From Acidobacteriota bacterium (lineage in GTDB: Bacteria; Acidobacteriota; Vicinamibacteria; Vicinamibacterales; 2-12-FULL-66-21), in contig JAIVJE010000346.1 in assembly GCA_020200195.1 (NCBI GenBank), positions 1-6,317 on the forward strand: 6,317 nucleotides of DNA, written 5' to 3'. This document shows, in pieces, positions 1-4,904 of this stretch. Within the stretch, counting starts at the first letter, position 1, and each line of letters opens with the position of its first letter. The notes beneath the pieces are model-generated. The model was given only the letters and a program-made list of their open reading frames with translations. It was not told where the DNA came from and did not search any database. The position numbers were made by a program, and so were the translations under genes.

Positions 1-597
1 GTACCGTACTCTCCCGGTATCGACGTGGACGAAGTTGGACGACGGGTAATAGCCGACGCCACCGAGCTTGAGTGAGCGCGCCGCACTCTGCAGATGGTCG
101 AGCTTGACGCCCGGTACGCGGATGTCGATCGCCTTGCCGACCATGTGCAGGCTCTTCGACGCCACGCCCGTGTGCGCGCCGCCCCGCTGGCGCAGCAGCA
201 GGTTCGTGTTCGGCGAGCGATACCCTGAGATGATGTGGAATGGCTGATCGGTCTCGAGCGTGCCACCGAGCTCATGCAACAGATCGAGCAGCACCGGGTC
301 GATCGGCTTGATCTCGTTCGCGCGGAAATCGCGGAGGATCCGGTTGATGCTCGTCAGCGCGTCGGGCTGGTAGGCGCCTCCATAGGAATAAGCAGCCTTC
401 AGCCGCTCTCCCGTGTGGGTGTTGAAGAACGAGAGTACCCGTTCCGGCGCCTTCGCTGATGCGGCCGCCGCGGTGGCGGCATGAGCCCGCCCGGGGACTA
501 GAGCCGAGGCCGCTGCAGCCGCCCCGAAGCCGAGGAATCTCCTCCGGTTCAGGCTCCGTCCTTCTGCCGCCGCCTTCTCGAGAATCCGATCGTCCAT
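1..597 (-). CDS. mepK: MepK/YcbK-like murein endopeptidase (DUF882, M15 fold), Tat-exported; 3' end cut by window
   Basis: 199 codons are visible from the ATG at 597; the frame stays open to base 1. An N-terminal Tat signal is clear: NRRRFLG at residues 17-23, an Ala-rich hydrophobic stretch (24-34), and a likely cleavage after AHA (38-40). The zinc peptidase motifs are SLHMVGKAID (His151, Asp158) and FVHVDTG (His191, Asp193), with ISGYRSPNTN (123-132) and GGVGYYPSSNFVH (179-191) strongly resembling E. coli YcbK/MepK. That enzyme is a periplasmic endopeptidase that cleaves peptide crosslinks in peptidoglycan, including 3-3 links. The E. coli protein ends a few residues after HIDTG, so only a handful of residues should be missing here. 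The start is supported by GGAGGAG at 601-607, just upstream on the minus strand. The gene is divergent from the DUF4097 gene. I am confident of the family; murein as substrate is by homology. Confidence 0.93.
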   Translation of the reverse strand, partial: MDDRILEKAAAEGRSLNRRRFLGFGAAAAASALVPGRAHAATAAAASAKAPERVLSFFNTHTGERLKAAYSYGGAYQPDALTSINRILRDFRANEIKPIDPVLLDLLHELGGTLETDQPFHIISGYRSPNTNLLLRQRGGAHTGVASKSLHMVGKAIDIRVPGVKLDHLQSAARSLKLGGVGYYPSSNFVHVDTGRVRY

Positions 598-653
598 TCA
601 CTCCTCCGGACGCCGTTGATGAGCTGGCACGCTGCTAAGTGCCGTCCAGCGTC

Positions 654-660
654 TATAATA
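654..660. promoter_or_regulatory. AT-rich -10-like box, usable in either direction
   Basis: On the plus strand 654-659 is a perfect TATAAT. On the minus strand 660-655 reads TATTAT, 5 of 6 matches. No good TTGACA-like -35 is found at 16-18 bp on either side. A minus-strand promoter here would give the mepK-like gene a leader of about 50 nt, while a plus-strand one would give DUF4097 a leader of about 150 nt, so I lean toward the minus reading. Confidence 0.35.
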
Positions 661-732
661 CGGCTCTCTATTGGACCACGGAGGGCCCGCGTCGATCAAG
701 CTCATCACCTTGTAACGTCAAGCCCGACAGTC

Positions 733-770
733 GGTTGCGGTCACACGCGTTGGTCAGAGGCACCGCAACC
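733..770. repeat. Perfect 9-bp inverted repeat with 20-bp spacer
   Basis: GGTTGCGGT (733-741) is the exact reverse complement of ACCGCAACC (762-770), separated by 20 bp. It could be a regulator-binding palindrome, or two copies of one promoter element in opposite orientation. It lies in the gap between the divergent genes, and its right arm contains the -35 of the proposed ECF promoter. There is no T-run after it, so it does not look like an intrinsic terminator. Confidence 0.6.
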
Positions 771-793
771 CTTCTTCCCTGCGCGCCGTCTAA
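765..793 (+). promoter_or_regulatory. Candidate ECF-sigma-type promoter for the DUF4097 gene
   Basis: GCAACC (765-770), then 16 bp, then CGTCTAA (787-793). The AAC-containing -35 and the CGT-type -10 at 16-bp spacing match the general ECF promoter layout (for example TGAAAC-N16-CGTA of B. subtilis SigW). Transcription would start near 797-800, leaving a short leader that still contains the AGGAGG ribosome site at 805-810. The match is by eye; no sigma factor gene is in the window. Confidence 0.45.
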
Positions 794-814
794 GGCCTAG
801 CACCAGGAGGAAAT

Positions 815-1618
815 ATGCGCCTCAACCGTTACTTTGTGTGTGCCTTGGTCGCCGCGTCCGCGACCGTTGACGCGGTCACTCTTCGGGCGGCGGTCCAGCG
901 CTCCGCAACCGATTTCCGCTGGCACGGCGCCCTGGCAGCTGGCCAGTCCATCGAAATCAAAGGGGTCAACGGCGACGTCACAGCGGGAGCAGCCACGGGG
1001 AACGAGGTCGAAGTCACGGCAGTGCGGCGCGGTGAGCGCAGCGATCCCGAGGGCGTGCGTCTCGACGTCGTGCCGCATGGCGGCGGCGTCACCATTTGCG
1101 CTGTGTACCCCAGTCCGGAAGGACGGTCGCCGAACGAATGCCGGCCCGGCAGCGAAGGGCGCATGAACACGCAGAACAACGACGTGCGTGTGAAATTCAC
1201 CGTCCGCGTACCGCATGGCGTACGGTTCATCGGCCGCACGGTCAATGGCGACATCGAGGCGGCTTCGCTCACCGGTCCCGTGAGCATCAAGACCGTGAAT
1301 GGCTCCGCGAGTTTCTCCACCTCCTCCTACGGTGACGCCGCGACGGTCAACGGCTCCGTCAAGGCGGCGCTCGGGTCGAGCGACTGGACCGAGGAGCTGG
1401 ATTTCAGCACTGTCAACGGAACCATCACCGTCGAACTGCCGGCCGACACCAGCGCCGACGTGCGCGCGAGCACGGTGAACGGCGATATCTCCACGGACTT
1501 TCCGCTAACCGTGACCGGGCGCGTCAGCCCGCGCCGTCTCAACGGCACGATCGGCGCAGGGGGCCGCGGGTTGTCGATTGAAACCGTGAACGGCAGCGTG
1601 CAGCTCCGACGCCGGTAA
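815..1618 (+). CDS. Exported DUF4097-family beta-strand repeat protein
   Basis: 267 aa. The ATG at 815 follows a strong AGGAGG (805-810) at 4-bp spacing. The N-terminus looks like a Sec signal peptide (Arg2, Arg5, hydrophobic 6-18, possible cleavage after Ala20), so the mature protein should be periplasmic or surface located. The rest is built from short beta repeats whose turns are marked by V/L-N-G at residues 51-53, 143-145, 161-163, 178-180, 200-202, 221-223, 242-244 and 258-260, usually as TVNGD/S/T followed by a strand. This is the hallmark of DUF4097 (a putative adhesin-like beta-helical or stacked-strand fold) with no known enzymatic activity. A loop between the first two repeats holds Cys95 and Cys109, the only cysteines outside the signal peptide, which could form a disulfide. 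The family is often near ECF sigma/anti-sigma genes, which fits the upstream candidate promoter. Its role is unknown; an envelope-stress link is inference. Confidence 0.85.
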   Translation: MRLNRYFVCALVAASATVDAVTLRAAVQRSATDFRWHGALAAGQSIEIKGVNGDVTAGAATGNEVEVTAVRRGERSDPEGVRLDVVPHGGGVTICAVYPSPEGRSPNECRPGSEGRMNTQNNDVRVKFTVRVPHGVRFIGRTVNGDIEAASLTGPVSIKTVNGSASFSTSSYGDAATVNGSVKAALGSSDWTEELDFSTVNGTITVELPADTSADVRASTVNGDISTDFPLTVTGRVSPRRLNGTIGAGGRGLSIETVNGSVQLRRR

Positions 1619-1756
1619 GCCCGCGGGCGTACCTGCCCTTCCCGATCCGTCCCAGGGGTCCACCCCCCTGACTGGTTCTCGTGCGGGACCTCGGCTAGCT
1701 ACCGCGTTATACCCCCATCGCATACCGCGGCGCTGCTGCTGATATAATTTACGGGG
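1619..1756. other. Non-coding gap between DUF4097 and the radical SAM operon
   Basis: This 138-bp gap has no credible gene. It contains a 6-bp stem with a 6-nt loop (CAGGGG at 1653-1658, CCCCTG at 1665-1670) lacking a following T-run, two direct copies of TACCGCG (1700-1706 and 1723-1729; 23 bp start to start), and the extended -10 element at 1740-1748. The repeats could be regulator sites; this is unproven. Confidence 0.5.
1740..1748 (+). promoter_or_regulatory. Extended -10 promoter for the radical SAM operon
   Basis: The TGA-TATAAT sequence is a perfect extended -10 (TGn + TATAAT). No TTGACA-like -35 is present at 17-18 bp, which extended -10 promoters can tolerate. The expected start site is about 1754-1756, immediately before the TTG codon at 1757. 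Confidence 0.55.
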
Positions 1757-2773
1757 TTGAAGCATCTGTTTCGAAAGTCGAGCCGCACGCTGCGATCGGT
1801 CCGCGAGTTCGCACGCGGCCTGCGCCACACCGATCATCCGCTCTTGGTCCATCTCGTCCCGATTCGCCGCTGCAACATCGATTGCGGCTACTGCAACGAG
1901 TACGACAAAGTGTCGCCGCCGGTCCCGCTGGAGGCGATGCTGACGCGCATCGATCACCTGGCCCGGCTGGGGACGTCCGTCGTTGCGTTCAGCGGCGGAG
2001 AGCCCATGCTTCATCCCGATCTCGACGCGCTCATCGCGCGCATCCGATCGCACGGGATGATTGCGGGCCTCATTACCAACGGGTACCTGATGTCGCCCAA
2101 GCGCATCGAGGCGCTGAACGACGCCGGACTCGACTACCTGCAAATCAGCATCGACAACGTCGAGCCGGACGACGTGTCGAAGAAGAGTCTGCGGCTGCTC
2201 GACAAGAAGCTCCAGTGGCTGGCCGAGTACGCGCACTTCGACATCAACATCAACTCGGTCGTCGGCGGTGGCATCCGCAATCCGGGCGACGCCCGCACGA
2301 TCAACCGCCGCGCGCGGGATCTCGGATTCTCGACGTCGATGGGGATCATTCACGACGGTTCCGGCCTGTTGAAGCCCCTCGGGCCGAACGAGCGAATCGT
2401 GTTCGACGACGTGATGGGCCAGATCAACAGCGGCCGGCAGGTCATGAAGAACTTGTATTCAGGGATCCGTCGGTTCCAGGCGAACCTGGCGGACGGCAAG
2501 CCGAATGACTGGCAGTGCCGTGCGGGGGCGCGCTATCTGTACATCTGCGAAGACGGCCTCGTCCATTGGTGCTCACAGCAGCGCGGCTCCCCGGGGGTGC
2601 CCCTTGCGAGCTACACCGTCCAGGACATGCGGCGCGAGTTCCTCACGCCCAAGTGGTGCGCGCCCATGTGCACCATCGGGTGCGTGCACCGGGTCTCGAG
2701 GATGGACTTCTGGCGAAAACCTCAGCGCGGGGAGACCGGCACGCAGCCGGGTCGGGTCCGCCAGGCGTCCTGA
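1757..2773 (+). CDS. Radical SAM protein with SPASM-like C-terminal cysteines
   Basis: 338 aa from TTG 1757. The radical SAM core shows CNIDCGYC (Cys39, Cys43, Cys46) for the 4Fe-4S cluster that cleaves S-adenosylmethionine, and SGGEP (79-83) for SAM binding. TNGYL (107-111) and ISIDN (130-134) fit later barrel strands. The C-terminal part holds six further cysteines (254, 264, 272, 301, 305, 309; CAPMCTIGC at the end), arranged like a SPASM/twitch auxiliary Fe-S domain. Such enzymes often modify peptides or proteins, but some act on small molecules. The substrate here is unknown and no precursor peptide lies nearby. It is cytoplasmic. An in-frame stop at 1745-1747 and no ATG or GTG before the conserved core force a non-ATG start; TTG 1757 is the most plausible, but it has no spaced ribosome site. 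It is first of four closely spaced genes. Confidence 0.88.
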   Translation: MKHLFRKSSRTLRSVREFARGLRHTDHPLLVHLVPIRRCNIDCGYCNEYDKVSPPVPLEAMLTRIDHLARLGTSVVAFSGGEPMLHPDLDALIARIRSHGMIAGLITNGYLMSPKRIEALNDAGLDYLQISIDNVEPDDVSKKSLRLLDKKLQWLAEYAHFDININSVVGGGIRNPGDARTINRRARDLGFSTSMGIIHDGSGLLKPLGPNERIVFDDVMGQINSGRQVMKNLYSGIRRFQANLADGKPNDWQCRAGARYLYICEDGLVHWCSQQRGSPGVPLASYTVQDMRREFLTPKWCAPMCTIGCVHRVSRMDFWRKPQRGETGTQPGRVRQAS

Positions 2774-2785
2774 CAACTCAACCGC

Positions 2786-3289
2786 ATGGCCACTGCCGCA
2801 TCCTTTGACATCACGTCCGGCGTCGATCTTCAGGAAGTCGACAACGCCGTCAACCAAGCCCGCAAAGAGGTCGCGCAGCGGTACGACTTCAAGGGCTCCC
2901 GCGCGGCCATCGATCTCGACCGCGCCGCGAACACTATCACGCTGACGGCGGACGACGACTTCAAGATGCACGCGCTCTGGGAAATCCTGCAGGGCCGGCT
3001 CGTGCGCCGCGGCGTCCCGACCAAGAACATGACGCCGGGTGATATCGAGCGCGCCGCCAACGACACCGTGCGACGCGTGATCGCGCTGCAGCAGGGTATC
3101 CCCAGCGAGGCGGCGCGCGAGATCGTCAAGTTCCTGAAGGACCGGAAACTGAAGAAGGTCCAGGCGGCCATTCAGGCCGACCAGGTGCGTGTGTCGTCTG
3201 TATCTAAAGACGACCTGCAGGAAGCCATTCGCGTGCTGCGCGAGCACGATTTCGGGGTGGCGCTGCAATTTGGCAACTATCGAGGCTAG
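2786..3289 (+). CDS. yajQ: YajQ-family nucleotide / cyclic-di-GMP-binding protein
   Basis: 167 aa, close to the roughly 160 aa usual for the family and collinear with E. coli YajQ throughout. Diagnostic stretches are SFDITSGVDLQEVDNAV (6-22), RYDFKGS (32-38), KFLKDRKLKKVQAAIQ (115-130), the KDDLQ block (141-145) and the C-terminal LQFGNYRG (160-167). YajQ proteins are small two-domain cytoplasmic proteins reported to bind nucleotides; a Xanthomonas homologue is a c-di-GMP effector that acts through a transcription factor. Which role applies here cannot be read from sequence. The ATG is 12 bp after the radical SAM stop with no good Shine-Dalgarno sequence, so translation may depend on the upstream gene. 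The lipoprotein gene follows after 13 bp. Family assignment is secure; ligand and partner are inference. Confidence 0.93.
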   Translation: MATAASFDITSGVDLQEVDNAVNQARKEVAQRYDFKGSRAAIDLDRAANTITLTADDDFKMHALWEILQGRLVRRGVPTKNMTPGDIERAANDTVRRVIALQQGIPSEAAREIVKFLKDRKLKKVQAAIQADQVRVSSVSKDDLQEAIRVLREHDFGVALQFGNYRG

Positions 3290-3302
3290 GAAAGGGAACC
3301 AC

Positions 3303-3959
3303 ATGGGTCGACTGTTGCGCAGCGTCACGATTCTCGCGCTCGGCGCAGGCCTGATGGCGTGCGCGCGCGCCAGCGGACCTCGTTCCGGGACCGGGACCTC
3401 TGGAGGCGCGGCGTCCCCCGCCGACCGCGAGGCAGGTGCGCCGAAACCGCCGGCCGACGAGCAGGTGAAGGTGAACGTGGACGCGCAGGCTCTGGCCGAG
3501 TTCAACGAGCGCGTAAAGGAGTATCTGGCCCTTCACAACAAGCTCGAAGCCACACTGGCCAACCTGTCCAAGGAAGCCACGCCCGAGGCGATCGACAAGC
3601 ACCAGCGCGCGCTCGGTCGGCTGATCGCCGAGGCGCGCCGTGGAGCGAAGCAGGGCGACATCTTCACCCGCGAGTCACGCTCCGTGATCCGTCGCCTGCT
3701 CGTCCGGGTCTTCAGCGGTCCCGACGGACGCCAGCTGAAGGCGTCGATCATGGACGAGAACCCGGGACCCATCAAACTCGAGGTCAACGGCCGCTACCCG
3801 GATGCGATTCCACTCTCCACGATGCCGCCGCAAGTGCTCGACGCATTGCCGCGATTGCCCGACGAGCTGGAGTTCCGGTTCATTGCGGACCGGCTGATCC
3901 TGATGGACGTGCACGCGCACATCATCATCGACATCATCGAAGACGCACTCCCGAAGTAA
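3303..3959 (+). CDS. Uncharacterised lipoprotein
   Basis: 218 aa from ATG 3303, preceded by an AGGAAAGGG purine-rich ribosome site (3288-3296) overlapping the yajQ stop. The frame is open upstream to 3189, but that would run inside yajQ and bury the signal. The N-terminus is a type II signal peptide: Arg3 and Arg6, hydrophobic 8-19, lipobox LMAC with Cys20. A Gly/Ser/Pro-rich linker (21-52) is followed by a probably helical, charged region (58-115) and a C-terminal region (about 118-218) containing KQGDIFTRE (116-124), LPRLPDELEFRF (182-193) and LILMDVHAHIIIDIIEDALP (198-217). I have an impression of similar unnamed proteins in Acidobacteria but know no function. It is presumably membrane anchored, facing the periplasm. 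No catalytic motif is recognised. Confidence 0.85.
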   Translation: MGRLLRSVTILALGAGLMACARASGPRSGTGTSGGAASPADREAGAPKPPADEQVKVNVDAQALAEFNERVKEYLALHNKLEATLANLSKEATPEAIDKHQRALGRLIAEARRGAKQGDIFTRESRSVIRRLLVRVFSGPDGRQLKASIMDENPGPIKLEVNGRYPDAIPLSTMPPQVLDALPRLPDELEFRFIADRLILMDVHAHIIIDIIEDALPK

Positions 3960-3980
3960 CTGCCGGAGCGGTTGGATTGC

Positions 3981-4904
3981 ATGCGCACACATCGACAGAT
4001 TGCCGCTAGTGCCTTGTTCGTCGTCGTCGTCGCGCTCGGCTGCCGCGTGGGCTCGACGGTTCCCGCAGGCGCGGCGACTGTGCAAGCGCCGCAAACCGCG
4101 GCTTCGCAACCTGTTCAACTGCCGAACAAAGACGGGTCCCTGAAGTTCGCCGTGCTCGGAGATTTTGGCACCGGCGACCGTCCTCAGTACGAAATGGCCA
4201 ACCAGATGGCGGTCGTCTGGGAGCGCTTCAAATACAAGTTCATCGTGCTGGTAGGCGACAACCTGTACGGGTCACAACGCCCGCAGGACTTCGTGTCCAA
4301 GTTCGAGCGACCGTATGAGGCGCTTCTCGATAAGGACGTGAAGTTCTACGCGTCGCTGGGCAACCACGATGCGCGCGAGCAACGCTACTACAAGCTCTTC
4401 AACATGGATGGGAAGCTGTACTACTCCTTCAAGGCGCCGGACGAGGATGTGCGGTTCTTCGCGCTGGAGAGCACGTACATGGAACGCGATCAAGTGGCCT
4501 GGATTGAGAAAGAACTTCAGAACTCGAACGAAAAGTGGAAGATCGCGTACTTCCACCATCCGCTGTATTCATCCGGCGGCCGGCACGGTTCCGACCGGCG
4601 CCTGCGGGAGGTGCTCGAGCCCCTCTTCATCAAGTACAACATCAGCGTGGTATTCAGCGGACACGACCACATCTACGAGCGTCTGAAACCGCAGAACGGG
4701 ATCACGTACTTCGTCGTGGGATCCGGAGGACAACTGCGCCGAGGGAACATCAACGATAACTCCGGGCTCACGGCCCGAGGCTTCGATACCGACCTGGCGT
4801 TCATGGTGGCGGAGATCTCCGACGACGAGATGTACTTCAACGCGATTTCACGCGCCGGCAATGTCGTCGACTCCGGCATCATTACCCGCCGCCAGCAGCC
4901 ATAG
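3981..4904 (+). CDS. Secreted purple-acid-phosphatase-like metallophosphoesterase (probable lipoprotein)
   Basis: 307 aa from ATG 3981. All calcineurin-fold motifs are present in order: GDFG (Asp61), GDNLY (Asp93, Tyr96), GNHD (Asn128), HHPLYS (His192) and GHDH (His228, His230). Tyr96 inside GDxxY is the purple acid phosphatase feature, where Tyr ligates Fe3+; with GNHD and GHDH the set resembles mammalian tartrate-resistant acid phosphatase. It probably hydrolyses phosphomonoesters outside the cytoplasm; the substrate is unknown. The leader is hydrophobic (7-20) and ends in ALGC at Cys21, an imperfect but plausible lipobox. A TTG at 3972, 3 bp after GGAG (3965-3968), could also start it and would add only three residues; I prefer the ATG. 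It lies 21 bp after the lipoprotein gene, so is probably last in the operon. Its 3' end overlaps the convergent PLD gene by 23 bp. Confidence 0.9.
   Translation: MRTHRQIAASALFVVVVALGCRVGSTVPAGAATVQAPQTAASQPVQLPNKDGSLKFAVLGDFGTGDRPQYEMANQMAVVWERFKYKFIVLVGDNLYGSQRPQDFVSKFERPYEALLDKDVKFYASLGNHDAREQRYYKLFNMDGKLYYSFKAPDEDVRFFALESTYMERDQVAWIEKELQNSNEKWKIAYFHHPLYSSGGRHGSDRRLREVLEPLFIKYNISVVFSGHDHIYERLKPQNGITYFVVGSGGQLRRGNINDNSGLTARGFDTDLAFMVAEISDDEMYFNAISRAGNVVDSGIITRRQQP

Larger units (their letters stand above)
598..814. promoter_or_regulatory. Divergent intergenic control region (mepK-like / DUF4097)
   Basis: This 217-bp non-coding gap separates two divergent genes. It holds the mepK-like ribosome site (601-607), a GGCAC-8-GTGCC inverted repeat (626-643), an AT-rich -10-like box (654-660), a perfect 9-bp inverted repeat (733-741 and 762-770), a candidate ECF promoter (765-793) and the DUF4097 ribosome site (805-810). 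I see no convincing protein or RNA gene in it. Confidence 0.7.

Noticed and set aside
272..601. Open frame on the minus strand starting with GTG at 601
   Set aside because: It overlaps the mepK-like gene in another frame; its Arg/Gly-rich translation has no family resemblance, while the ATG 597 frame matches YcbK along its full length.
733..770. CRISPR, attachment site or insertion-sequence end
   Set aside because: It is a single inverted repeat without repeat-spacer periodicity, transposase or integrase gene; promoter or operator function is simpler.
616..870. Plus-strand open frame in the divergent gap
   Set aside because: It crosses the start of the DUF4097 gene in another frame, covers the proposed promoter elements, and has no ribosome site or motif.
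1653..1670. GC hairpin as an intrinsic terminator after the DUF4097 gene
   Set aside because: The stem is only 6 bp and is not followed by a T-run; it may help termination but I cannot support the call.
1619..1756. Precursor peptide gene for the radical SAM enzyme
   Set aside because: No ATG/GTG frame of useful length with a ribosome site exists here; the only GTG (1681) runs five codons to a stop.
1505..2353. 282-codon minus-strand open frame antisense to the radical SAM gene
   Set aside because: Antisense shadow of a GC-rich gene; the plus frame has clear radical SAM motifs and the minus translation is Arg/Ala/Asp-rich without motifs.
3189..3302. Extended N-terminus for the lipoprotein gene
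   Set aside because: This would overlap yajQ by about 100 bp and bury the lipoprotein signal; ATG 3303 has a ribosome site and a proper lipobox.
2573..3505. 310-codon minus-strand open frame covering yajQ
   Set aside because: It spans three plausible plus-strand genes and has no recognisable motif; it is long only because of high GC.
4020..4031. (GTC)4 run in the phosphatase signal peptide as a phase-variation site
   Set aside because: It is a four-unit trinucleotide run; slippage would add or remove Val without changing frame.
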